This document shows, piece by piece, positions 9,357 to 17,869 of a stretch of DNA of 64,000 nt. Numbering within the stretch: position 1 is the first letter of the stretch; each line of letters begins with the position of its first letter. The notes beneath the pieces are model-generated. The model did no database searches. It was not told the DNA's origin and worked only from the letters and a program-made list of their open reading frames with translations. This stretch comes from GWE2-42-39 sp963662895 (GTDB lineage: Bacteria; Bacteroidota; Bacteroidia; Bacteroidales; Prolixibacteraceae): assembly GCA_963662895.1 (NCBI GenBank), contig OY759981.1, positions 2,108,001 through 2,172,000 of the forward strand, written 5' to 3'. The translations under genes and the position numbers were made by a program.

Positions 9357-12300
9357 TTAAAAATTCATTTGGAGACCAATATGATAGGATCTGTTCAATG
9401 GATATTGTCTGAAATCAACACCCCGGGAAGAGATAGAACTGCCACCACCGATATCAGGATTGTATCCTTTATAATCAGTCCAGGTGACCAGGTTATTGGC
9501 ACCGATGTAAAAACGACATTGCTGAACAGACAACCGATTTGTCCATCTTTGCGGTAGTGTAAAGCCGATTTGGACCGTTTTCAAACGAAGATAAGAACCG
9601 TCTTCCAGGAACCGGTCGCTGTTATCAACCCCATTCCCGTTCGGGTCGTTCAGGTCGAGCCGTGGAATATCTGATTCCGTATTAAAGGAATAAGAGTTGA
9701 GTAGGTCAGTCGAATACTCACAGGTATAAATGGCTGATTCGGTATAAGTCCGGATTCCGTTATAAATTTTATTTCCGTGGGTCCCCTGAAGATAAATGCT
9801 GGCATCCAGAAATCTCCAGGCTCCTTCAATCCTTAACCCGTACTCATATTTTGGGAAGGGACTACCGCAGTAAATCCGGTCATTCCCGTCGATCTGTCCG
9901 TCATCGTTGGCATCTATAAAGCGAATATCTCCGACCTGAGCATTAGGTTGGATCAGTTCTCCGTCTTTATTATGTTCGGTAATTTCTGCTTCACTACGGA
10001 ACAATCCGTCAGTTTTGATCAGAAAGAAAGAATAGATGGGATAACCAACCTTAGTATAGGTAACAGCAGAGCCTCCATGAGTGGCTTTACTCCCTGTAAG
10101 TACCTGAGAGCCGGTAGCCAGTTCTTTCACTTCATTTTTTACATGAGAAAATGTTCCGGTAACGGAATAGATGAAATCTTTATAACGGCCGTTGTAATTG
10201 ATCATCATTTCCAGACCATGATTTTTGATCTCTCCGGCATTACTGTACGGATTGTCATTGGCTCCGGCAGATAACGGAATCGGGACCCTCAATAAAAGAT
10301 CGGTTGTCTTTTTTTGATATAGGTCTAATGAATAGTTTAATTTACCGTTCCACAATCCCAGATCGATCCCCCCATTCGTTGTCGTTGTTGTTTCCCATTT
10401 CAGGTCGAGGGGAACATATTCAGTCTGGATATTTCCGACCCACAGCGTATTTGGGTCTCCAACAGCATAACTTACTCCTGAAGTAATTGCTCCGGTATAT
10501 TGGTAATCTCCGATTTCCTGGTTTCCAAGTTTTCCGAAACTGGCCCTGATCTTTAATTGGGAGATGGGTGTATTCCAGTTACTGAAAAAAGATTCGTTGG
10601 CTACATTCCATGCTGCAGATAGAGAAGGAAAATTTCCCCAGCGTTTAGAATCACTGAAACGGGACGAACCATCACGCCGGAAAGTTCCTGTAAAGATATA
10701 CCGGTTGGCATAAGAATAAATAACACGCCCCAGGTACGAAATCATTGTATTTTCATGGGCTGTTCCCCCGGCAGTCGGATCATCGGAACCTGCGTTCAGT
10801 ACCCAAATACCATCAGCCATTCCTTTTTTGGATGCATTAAAATCGTCATATTTATTTTTATAAGTGGTATAACCCGCTACAGCATTGACAGAATGTTTTC
10901 CGAAAATTTTTTGGTAAGACAAGGTATTCTCAATCTGCCAGTATTTGGTTAAAGCACTGCTTCGATAAGCATAGTTTTGCGTGTTGGAAAAAAAACTACC
11001 TACCTGATAAGCCTTTGTTGTTGAATTATTTTTGTGATCTTCGAAAGTAAAACCGGTGCTTAACTTATACTTTAGTCCATCCAGTATTTCAATTTCCCCG
11101 TATAAATTGATCAATGCTTTATAGTAATCACTTTTACTTTTTTTCAGGTTCAGGGCTGCCACAGGGTTAAATACATCCAGAACAGAACCGGAAGAACCTC
11201 CGTAACCACCCACAGCATCTTTATCATAGACCGAGAAGGCGGGCACCATCATAACGGTGGCCCCGACCACATTTCCTCCCTGTCCTGGTACGCTGGGCAT
11301 ATCATGTACTGCTTCCTGTGTTAGCAGGATGCTCTCTCCTATTTTGACCCGTCCTTTGGTAAAATCGGATTTGATCCGCAGGTTTAATCGGCTGTAATCG
11401 GTTTTATCCACAATTCCATCCTGATTGAGATAGCCCAGGGAAACATTGTAATTCAGGTTTTCGGAACCACCTGCCGCCCCAACTGTATAGTTTTGGATCA
11501 GGCCATTCCGGAATACTTCATCCTGCCAATCTGTTCCTTCTCCGGGAGCCTCCGGATTAAGGGCAATGGCCGGAACGTCTTTCCCGGCAGCACTTGTAGC
11601 CTCTGTAATAATTTTGATCCATTCATCGGTATTTGCTAAATTCAGTGTTTTTCCAACTTCCTGCGTACCGATATCGACATTAGCATTGATCTGTACAGGT
11701 CCCTTTTTCCCACTTTTCGTGGTAATCAGGATTACTCCGTTTGCAGCCCTTGATCCGTAAATAGCTGCAGCAGAAGCATCTTTCAGGACTTGTATGGACT
11801 CAATGTCATTGGGATTGATATTGTTTATTGAAGTAACTGCAATATCATCAACAAGGATTAGGGGATTGTTATTGTTCAGTGACCCTGCACCCCGGATTTG
11901 CAAATTAATTCCTGCTCCCGGAGCTCCTCCTGATGATTCTACTGACACTCCGGCAATTTTTCCTTGCATAGCTATTCCCAGGTTACTGTTGGTTTGCTGG
12001 TCCAGTTGGTTTGCTTTCACCACTCCCACCGAGCCGGTCAGGTCACTCTTTTTTACGGTACCATAACCAATCGCAACAACTTCTTCAATTCCGATTGATT
12101 CTTCGGCCATCGTTACATTTATCAACGATTTACCGGAAGCAGCTATTTCCTGCGTTTCCATTCCCACAAATGAGAATACTAATGTCGCATCGTTTGGTAC
12201 ATTGGTAAGCGTATAGTTGCCTTCGGAATCGGTAATAATCCCTTGGGTAGTACCTCTAACCACAACTGTAACACCGGGTAAAGGAGCACCGGAAGAGTCG

Positions 12301-12710
12301 GTGACTTTACCGGTTACTTTATGGTTGTTTTGTTGAGAGACTATATTTCCCGACGTTAGTAAAACCAGCTTGTCTTCTGTTACCCGGCATGAAACATTTT
12401 GTCCTTTGAACAAAACGGAGAGTATTTCATCTACGCTTTTATTTTTTACCTGTAGGTCAACTTCCCGGTCAACATCTATTTGTTCCCGTTGGTAAAAAAA
12501 ACGGTAGTCCGTCGCCTTTTCAATCTCCATCAGGACCTCAAAAACTTTTTTCCTCTGAAAATCAAAACTTAATCTGGTCGTCTGTGAATAAACTGATGCA
12601 GTTACCTGCATAATACACAATAACATTGTTAGTAAAGTCAGTTTCATCTTTAATACTAATTTTTCTTTTCTACTTCTCCACCCGGAGAAGATAATCTCGT
12701 TTTTTTTCAT
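9357..12710 (-). CDS. SusC/RagA TonB-dependent outer-membrane transporter with STN domain (locus 1)
   Basis: A 1117-residue outer-membrane protein. After a signal region (MKLTLLTMLLCIMQVTASVYS, residues 22-42) comes a secretin/TonB short N-terminal (STN) domain to about 120, then a carboxypeptidase-like repeat (GKVTDSSGAPLPGVTVVVRGT), the TonB-box/plug segment with VVAIGYGTVKKSDLTG near 212, and a 22-strand barrel ending in an aromatic residue (LQMNF). The SusC-type plug motif ISGI-like 'IQVLKDASAAAIYGSRAANGVILITTK' class is present near 303-328. The STN domain is the part that signals to a FecR anti-sigma factor, and fecR and the sigma gene lie immediately upstream. It imports an oligosaccharide together with SusD. 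Confidence 0.94.
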   Translation of the reverse strand: MKKNEIIFSGWRSRKEKLVLKMKLTLLTMLLCIMQVTASVYSQTTRLSFDFQRKKVFEVLMEIEKATDYRFFYQREQIDVDREVDLQVKNKSVDEILSVLFKGQNVSCRVTEDKLVLLTSGNIVSQQNNHKVTGKVTDSSGAPLPGVTVVVRGTTQGIITDSEGNYTLTNVPNDATLVFSFVGMETQEIAASGKSLINVTMAEESIGIEEVVAIGYGTVKKSDLTGSVGVVKANQLDQQTNSNLGIAMQGKIAGVSVESSGGAPGAGINLQIRGAGSLNNNNPLILVDDIAVTSINNINPNDIESIQVLKDASAAAIYGSRAANGVILITTKSGKKGPVQINANVDIGTQEVGKTLNLANTDEWIKIITEATSAAGKDVPAIALNPEAPGEGTDWQDEVFRNGLIQNYTVGAAGGSENLNYNVSLGYLNQDGIVDKTDYSRLNLRIKSDFTKGRVKIGESILLTQEAVHDMPSVPGQGGNVVGATVMMVPAFSVYDKDAVGGYGGSSGSVLDVFNPVAALNLKKSKSDYYKALINLYGEIEILDGLKYKLSTGFTFEDHKNNSTTKAYQVGSFFSNTQNYAYRSSALTKYWQIENTLSYQKIFGKHSVNAVAGYTTYKNKYDDFNASKKGMADGIWVLNAGSDDPTAGGTAHENTMISYLGRVIYSYANRYIFTGTFRRDGSSRFSDSKRWGNFPSLSAAWNVANESFFSNWNTPISQLKIRASFGKLGNQEIGDYQYTGAITSGVSYAVGDPNTLWVGNIQTEYVPLDLKWETTTTTNGGIDLGLWNGKLNYSLDLYQKKTTDLLLRVPIPLSAGANDNPYSNAGEIKNHGLEMMINYNGRYKDFIYSVTGTFSHVKNEVKELATGSQVLTGSKATHGGSAVTYTKVGYPIYSFFLIKTDGLFRSEAEITEHNKDGELIQPNAQVGDIRFIDANDDGQIDGNDRIYCGSPFPKYEYGLRIEGAWRFLDASIYLQGTHGNKIYNGIRTYTESAIYTCEYSTDLLNSYSFNTESDIPRLDLNDPNGNGVDNSDRFLEDGSYLRLKTVQIGFTLPQRWTNRLSVQQCRFYIGANNLVTWTDYKGYNPDIGGGSSISSRGVDFRQYPLNRSYHIGLQMNF

Positions 12711-12740
12711 AAATTTGAATGTTGTTGATTAATAAATCTT

Positions 12741-12798
12741 AAGGTGTGACAGCACCTTGTTATTAACACCATCAGCCGGTTTGATGTGACAGCATCAG
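12741..12798 (-). promoter_or_regulatory. Two hairpins with the same loop in the susC leader
   Basis: Between fecR and susC, AAGGTG/CACCTT (12741-12758) and TGATG/CATCA (12782-12797) each close the same six-base loop, CTGTCA when read on the transcribed minus strand. The stems differ but both pair, and the flanking ATCAGCCGGTTT is also repeated. This resembles a leader element bound by a protein or RNA, or a tandem terminator, but no T-run follows. Confidence 0.5.
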
Positions 12799-12844
12799 CC
12801 GGTTTATTTTATTCACTTTTACATATACATAAGCTTCCCTCCTT

Positions 12845-13855
12845 TTATTTTTTCATAATCAAAATGGTCTGATTCTTTATTCGGTATTTTACGGGAAGTG
12901 TTTCCTGCAAAATATTTAATACTTCGACAATAGTCTCATTTTTAAACGTTCCGTCGTAATGATAATTCAAAAGACTTTGATCGGATACCGTAATTTCGAC
13001 ACCGTATCTTCGTTCCAGCAACTTAACCAGTTCGCCCAGACTCATATTCACAAAAATGAGTTTGTTACTTTTCCATGCAGAAAATGTTTCAACATTAACC
13101 TGGTGGCCTACCTGAAGAGATTTCCCGTTTTTATTAAAGACTAACTGATCTCCCGGCTTTAGTATGATATTGTTCGTCAGTTTCAGCTTATCTCCGGATA
13201 CAATCTCGATGCTTCCTTTCTCAAGGGTGGTAATTATTTTTTCTTCTTCGGGATAGGCTTTCACATTAAATTTAGTTCCTGTGACACGGATATCGTAACA
13301 GGGAGTATGTACAAGAAAAGTGGACTTCTTTATCTTTTGCACATCGAACCATACCTCTCCTTCCATATAAACTTCGCGGTTTTTGAGGTCTTTTCCGGTT
13401 GCATACCTTATTTTCGAGCCTGCATTCAGAAATATAGTGGTCCCATCCGGCAAGATCGTTTCTGAAATCGACCCTTTGGGGGCGATGGCTATATAATATC
13501 CTGTTTTAACCGATGAGAACGGATTCCGATAGATCAGGGTTCCGATAAAAATGCAGATGACCAAAATCGCGGCTACCCGGTATAAATAATTGATTTTCAT
13601 ATTTCTTCCGGCATCTCCTTCCTTTATATTCTCTATACGTTTCCACAAACGGCCGAACATGTCTTTTGCTCCTTTTTTATTCCTGAAGTCAGCATCCGGC
13701 ATACCCTCAAGTTGATGAAACAGCTCTTGTTTCAGGTCATATTCCAGTCTTTCTTCATGGAATAAAGCCAATACTTTCTTTCGCTCTTTTTCCGACAATT
13801 TTCCTGACCGGAGTTTTTCCAGCTTACCAGATAACTGAGGATTCATTTTATGCAA
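12845..13855 (-). CDS. FecR-family anti-sigma factor (locus 1)
   Basis: A 336-residue inner-membrane regulator. A cytoplasmic N-terminal part (residues 1-80) would hold the ECF sigma factor; one membrane segment follows (YRVAAILVICIFIGTLIY, near 88-105); the periplasmic FecR domain starts near 120 (IAPKGSISETILPDGTTIFLNAGS) and a DUF4974 domain closes the protein (SLGELVKLLERRYGVEI to the end). In this family the STN domain of the SusC partner contacts the periplasmic part and releases the sigma factor. It lies between the sigma gene (151 bp upstream) and susC (134 bp downstream), the standard order. Confidence 0.92.
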   Translation of the reverse strand: MHKMNPQLSGKLEKLRSGKLSEKERKKVLALFHEERLEYDLKQELFHQLEGMPDADFRNKKGAKDMFGRLWKRIENIKEGDAGRNMKINYLYRVAAILVICIFIGTLIYRNPFSSVKTGYYIAIAPKGSISETILPDGTTIFLNAGSKIRYATGKDLKNREVYMEGEVWFDVQKIKKSTFLVHTPCYDIRVTGTKFNVKAYPEEEKIITTLEKGSIEIVSGDKLKLTNNIILKPGDQLVFNKNGKSLQVGHQVNVETFSAWKSNKLIFVNMSLGELVKLLERRYGVEITVSDQSLLNYHYDGTFKNETIVEVLNILQETLPVKYRIKNQTILIMKK

Positions 13856-13940
13856 GTTTTATTATAATACGGACGGGCATCCTTAAATACTCATCCTCCT
13901 GAACAAAAATTCTGGAAAATAAAAAAGGAAAACTTTTTAG

Positions 13941-14006
13941 TTCTACTTTAACAGATTCTTTGAAAATCGAAAAATTGGTCTTCTTTCTAAATCTGTTAAA
14001 GTAGAA
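13941..14006 (-). repeat. 17-bp perfect inverted repeat between sigma and fecR
   Basis: TTCTACTTTAACAGATT at 13941-13957 is repeated inverted at 13990-14006 with a 32-base spacer. The inner copy ends directly at the sigma-gene stop codon. Without a T-run it may slow or stabilise the transcript between sigma and fecR, or be an operator; function not decided. Confidence 0.6.
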
Positions 14007-14591
14007 TTAGCAGAAAAGGTAAAAGAAAAGAATGGCAGGGATTGAACCGGTATTAAAACTTTTTTTCAGGAAAGAAGTAGCACGGTATAACTGATTTTCT
14101 ACAGTACGTTTTGATAAATTCAGTTTCTCTGCAATTTTATCATTATCCAGGCCCTTTTCTTTACTCATGATAAAAATTTTTTGGCGTTGTTCCGGCATTT
14201 GCTGTACGAGCCTGCGAATTTGAGAAAGCATATCGTCAAAAACCACTTCATGCCAGGTTGTGTCGTACCAGAATTGGTCTCCTGCTAAAAATTCAAGAAA
14301 GGCCTGCCCTGTATTTTTACGCCGGATAAAATCATAAATGATATTGACTGCAATTTTAAAAATGAAAGCCCGGATGTTTTGAGTGCTGTCCATTTTCTCC
14401 CTTTTATTCCAAAGTTTGAGAAAGACCTCCTGCACCAAGTCTTCGGCATCTTGTTCCGATTTCAGGTACGAACAGGCAAACTGATGAATTTTCAAACCAT
14501 AACGGTTATACAACAAATTAAATGCATCTTTTGATCCGTTCCTGATTTGTTCTGCTAAACCCTGATCGTCGATGTTTGAAGCAAGTTGCAT
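14007..14591 (-). CDS. ECF RNA polymerase sigma factor, FecI/Bacteroidota type (locus 1)
   Basis: A 194-residue sigma factor. Region 2 runs from about residue 20 to 85 (FNLLYNRYGLKIHQFACSYL, AEDLVQEVFLKLWNKR), and region 4 with its helix-turn-helix is near 130-180 (MPEQRQKIFIMSKEKGLDNDKIAEKLNLSKRTVENQLYRA). This is the RpoE-like 'Bacteroides expansion' group that drives SusC/D loci once released from FecR. It is the first gene of the leftward sigma-fecR-susC-susD series. The extra hydrophobic C-terminal tail (IPAILFFYLFC) is common in this group. Confidence 0.93.
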   Translation of the reverse strand: MQLASNIDDQGLAEQIRNGSKDAFNLLYNRYGLKIHQFACSYLKSEQDAEDLVQEVFLKLWNKREKMDSTQNIRAFIFKIAVNIIYDFIRRKNTGQAFLEFLAGDQFWYDTTWHEVVFDDMLSQIRRLVQQMPEQRQKIFIMSKEKGLDNDKIAEKLNLSKRTVENQLYRATSFLKKSFNTGSIPAILFFYLFC

Positions 14592-14688
14592 CAGTAATCA
14601 TTTTTTGACTCAGAACAAAGATAGAATAAATTGCGGGCATTCTTCGAACATAAGTTTGTTTACGTGTTCCCGGTAAGAAAAAGGCCGG

Positions 14689-15195
14689 TTAAACAATAAT
14701 GACCTCTATCCCTTTTTCGTAAACATCCTGAGCCGTTGCTCCCATGCTCCAGCCCCGCCATACTCCTTCTGCTTTCAGGAACCATGTTTCGGCCGAGTGC
14801 ATAATGTTGATTGGCGTAATGTTTTGGGGCCCGTCTTTGAAGCGTGGCCCACAATTCGAGTATGAATAGAAAAAGTTTACTTCCAACGATAACATGTAAC
14901 CGCTGGTCATTCCATGATACCCTCCAACATTCTCCTTAAGTTCTTCCGGATACCCTTCACAGGAGGATACATCATTTGATATGCACATGGCCAGGCGTAA
15001 CCGAAGAGTATTCTCGAATTTGATCTATTTGGTGACGTCGCCGTTATAGATAATATCACCAGAGCCAAAAGCATTAATTCCCGAATCATTGTTCAGGGCA
15101 TTTGTTAATGCCGTTGTTGCATTTGCCAGGTCTTCAAGCATCAGATAATAAATATCTTTCTGGCTTTCGTAAGGGATGATAGGGTATAAATGAAA
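14689..15195 (-). pseudogene. Remnant of a SusD-like outer-membrane lipoprotein gene
   Basis: Only an internal part of the gene remains, about 170 codons of the usual 500 or so. It reads IPYESQKDIYYLML, then GDIIYNGDVTK, an in-frame TAG at 15025-15027, and continues in the same frame with IKFENTLRLRLAM, SAETWFLKAEGVWRGW and MGATAQDVYEKGI before ending at 14689. In intact relatives the TAG position is Trp (YNGDVTKW), so a TGG to TAG change is the simplest cause. Neither the lipoprotein signal nor the C-terminal half is present, and no susC neighbour remains. It belongs to the 'SusD and RagB lipoprotein' group, unlike the intact SusD genes here. A dead relic of a third utilisation locus. Confidence 0.8.
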
Positions 15196-15205
15196 ACTAC
15201 TCTTT

Positions 15206-15241
15206 AAAGGAACCGCTCTTTTTTTAGAGAACGGTTCCTTT
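15206..15241. terminator. Hairpin between metK and the susD relic (shared with 37567-37602)
   Basis: AAAGGAACCG and CGGTTCCTTT flank a loop with a run of seven T on the plus strand; stem of about 14 bp with one mismatch. It lies 22 bp after the metK stop. A nearly identical copy follows the CRISPR array at 37567-37602. It probably acts as a terminator in either direction. Confidence 0.55.
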
Positions 15242-15263
15242 CGCAGCACTTTATTTATATGAT

Positions 15264-16517
15264 TTACAATCCAAACTTGCTTTTAATGGTATCCACATAG
15301 TCCAGCTTTTCCCAGGTAAACAGCTCTACTTCCAGTTCTTTTTTACCCCAATACGGAGATTCAAAGTTTTTAGTAATGGTTTTCGGGGTACGTCCCATGT
15401 GCCCGTAAGCGGCTGTTTCGCGATAGATGGGGTTACGTAGTTTCAGGCGTGCTTCAATGGCTGCCGGGCGCAGGTCGAATACCTCTTTTACACGGGCGGC
15501 AATTTTCCCGTCGTTCAATGCTACTTTCGCGGTTCCGTAAGTATTTACAAAAATACCCACTGGTTGTGCCACCCCAATGGCATATGCCAGTTGTACCGAT
15601 ACCTCGTCGGTTACCCCTGCTGCCACCAGGTTTTTGGCAATGTGGCGGGCTGCATAAGCTGCCGAACGGTCGACCTTCGACGGGTCTTTACCCGAGAATG
15701 CGCCGCCACCGTGAGCGCCTCGTCCTCCGTAAGTATCCACGATAATTTTTCGGCCGGTAAGACCGGTATCGCCATGAGGACCGCCAATTACAAATTTACC
15801 GGTTGGATTCACATGGTAGGTAATGTCGTTCCCGAATAAGGCCTTTAGCCGGTCGGGTAGTTGTGCCGTGACGCGCGGTATCAGGATATTGATCACATCG
15901 TCCTTAATTTTAGCCAGCATCGGCTCATCGGCACCGAACTCGTCGTGTTGGGTCGAAACCACGATGGTATCTACCCGTTTGGGAGTGTTGTCGTCGTTGT
16001 ACTCAATGGTAACCTGTGATTTGGAGTCGGGACGGAGGTAAGTCATTTGTTTTCCTTCGCGGCGGATAACGGCCAGTTCCCAAAGGATACGGTGAGAAAG
16101 TTCGAGCGGTAGCGGCATCAGGTTATCCGTTTCGCGGCAGGCATAGCCAAACATCATTCCCTGATCGCCGGCGCCCTGTTCCATTTTGTCAGTCTTATCA
16201 ACCCCACGGTTAATATCAGGGCTTTGCTCGTGAATGGCCGTTAGCACCCCGCACGAATCGCCGTCGAAACGGTATTCGGCCTTGGTGTAGCCAATTTCGT
16301 TGATCACCCTGCGGGCTGTCTCCTGCACATCTACATAGGTTTGCGATTTTACTTCGCCGGCCAGGATTACCTGTCCGGTGGTGACCAGTGTTTCGCAGGC
16401 TACTTTCGATTGCGGGTCAAAAGCCAAAAATTCATCTAACAGTGCATCGGAAATTTGGTCGGCCACTTTGTCGGGATGCCCTTCCGATACAGATTCACTT
16501 GTAAATAAATAACTCAT
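15264..16517 (-). CDS. metK: S-adenosylmethionine synthase
   Basis: A 417-residue cytoplasmic enzyme that makes S-adenosylmethionine from methionine and ATP. Family signatures are all present: TSESVSEGHPDKVADQISDA near residue 6 (ATP-binding His and metal Asp), GAGDQGMMFGYA near 118, and GGGAFSGKDPSKVDRSAAY near 270 (the glycine-rich phosphate loop). Length is slightly above the usual 385-400, with an insert after residue 160 as in other Bacteroidota. It is a single-gene unit, ending at a hairpin and starting 198 bp before the repeat array. I saw no SAM riboswitch in the 16518-16715 leader. Confidence 0.97.
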   Translation of the reverse strand: MSYLFTSESVSEGHPDKVADQISDALLDEFLAFDPQSKVACETLVTTGQVILAGEVKSQTYVDVQETARRVINEIGYTKAEYRFDGDSCGVLTAIHEQSPDINRGVDKTDKMEQGAGDQGMMFGYACRETDNLMPLPLELSHRILWELAVIRREGKQMTYLRPDSKSQVTIEYNDDNTPKRVDTIVVSTQHDEFGADEPMLAKIKDDVINILIPRVTAQLPDRLKALFGNDITYHVNPTGKFVIGGPHGDTGLTGRKIIVDTYGGRGAHGGGAFSGKDPSKVDRSAAYAARHIAKNLVAAGVTDEVSVQLAYAIGVAQPVGIFVNTYGTAKVALNDGKIAARVKEVFDLRPAAIEARLKLRNPIYRETAAYGHMGRTPKTITKNFESPYWGKKELEVELFTWEKLDYVDTIKSKFGL

Positions 16518-16715
16518 GTCTTCTGAAATTAGTAAGCACAGCGATATTTCGCGGTACCTGGTTCAACAAAAAACGTGGCAAATTGATTAGGAAAGCAAAG
16601 AGAAAAGCAAAGATCGCTTTAGCATTTTTTTCCGTGGTTGCAATCAATCACAAATTTGTCCACATATCAATACAAATATAAAAAATTTTTGGATAAACAA
16701 TAAATCGTCATTCCG

Positions 16716-17154
16716 AGTTGCCACCCAAAAAATTTTGGGCATAATGAGGCAATGCCAGGAAAGGTATCTGGAAGTCAAGTCCCTGGTTCACCGGAAGGTG
16801 AAAAGCAGGGATGGCCAGTCAAAGTAGTCCGGGCCGGCGAAGGCGGGAGCGGTTTTTGGCGGGTCTTCAGGGATGTGGGCCGGGAAGAAAAAACCGTGAG
16901 GCGGGAGGAAGGATGAGTTTGACAAGACTTTTACTACCTTTTGGTCGACTGCAAAAGGAAGGGCCCCGCCGGCCAGAGGCGAATACCAATAAGCAATAAA
17001 AATTGTCAGGTTATTAAGAGAACGAAGAAAACACCGGCCACGGTAGTTCGTCAAAAAAAGCAGAGCAGTTGTATGGCCGGAAATGATGAAATGCTGAAAA
17101 AAGTGATGTTTTATATTTGATTCACATACAGACTTTACCAAATCTGTCATAGGT
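16716..17154 (-). mobile_element. Repeat unit A: non-coding IS110-end satellite
   Basis: A 439-bp unit, first of a two-unit array, written here as the minus-strand orientation used for the array at 44277. It begins (plus strand) with AGTTGCCACCC, the inverse of GGGTGGCAACT, and ends with CTGTCATAGGT, the inverse of ACCTATGACAG. The 300 bases next to the first end are nearly identical to those of units B, C, D and E and contain the hairpins TTCACC/GGTGAA and TTCCTTTTG/CAAAAGGAA. The outer flank is CGTCATTCCG. No credible gene: the frames open on both strands lack start sites and conserved starts. Confidence 0.7.
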
Positions 17155-17823
17155 AGTCCCCACCCAAAATTTATTGGGCATAATGAGGCAATGACAGGAA
17201 AGGTATCTGGAAGTCAAGTCCCCGGTTCACCGGAAGGTGAAAAGCAGGGATGGCCGGTCAAAGTAGTCCGGGCCGGCGTTGGCGGGAGCGGTTTTTTGTG
17301 GGTCTTCAGGGATGTGTGCCGGGAAGAAAAAACCGTGAGGCGGGAGGAAGGATGAGTTTGACAAGACTTTTACTACCTTTTGGTCGACTGCAAAAGGAAG
17401 GGCCCCGCCGGCCAGAGGCGAATACAAATGAACAATGAACATTGTCAGGTTATTAAGAGAACAAATAAAACACCGGGCACGGGAGGGTTACTTTAATCTT
17501 TTGTGGAGCATATTATCTGATTTTTTAACGCTCACTCCATCGATTTTTTAAACGCTTTTTCCCCTTAGGCGGAAACAGCCCGGGCATTGTTGTGTTCCCT
17601 AAAAAAATACCTCTCTCCCCCCGGCTTATTCTATAACGAAACGATGGCTTTTACAGCGACTGAACACTCTTCCTGCTCTTCTCCACAACTTTTTAAACTG
17701 ATTCGCACGGGGACTCCTTGAAAAAAAGCGGTGCAGTTGTATGGCCGGAAATACTGAAATGATGGAAAAGCGATATTTTGTATTTACCTAATATACAGAC
17801 TTCTGCAAAAATCTGTCATAGGC
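17155..17823 (-). mobile_element. Repeat unit B: non-coding IS110-end satellite
   Basis: A 669-bp unit directly joined to unit A; it ends with CTGTCATAGGC, and the flank ACCGAAGGGAGGAATCT follows. Its first 300 bases match unit A. The remaining part (from about 17480) is shared with unit E at 46980-47190 and 47400-47480 but not with A, C or D, so units of one array carry different interiors between the same ends. No gene recognised. Confidence 0.7.
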
Positions 17824-17869
17824 ACCGAAGGGAGGAATCTTTTTTTATATGTTATTTTTTTAATTTCAC

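Noticed and set aside
16518..16715. SAM riboswitch before metK
   Set aside because: No SAM-I or SAM-II-like pairing or conserved core could be found in the leader by eye.
16788..17442. Several open frames (60-120 codons, both strands) in the repeat units, with the same ending LLFTFR or the same beginning in each copy
   Set aside because: They are alike only because the units are copies. They overlap on both strands, use poor or no start sites, contain low-complexity GC-rich sequence, and differ by frame-disturbing changes between units.
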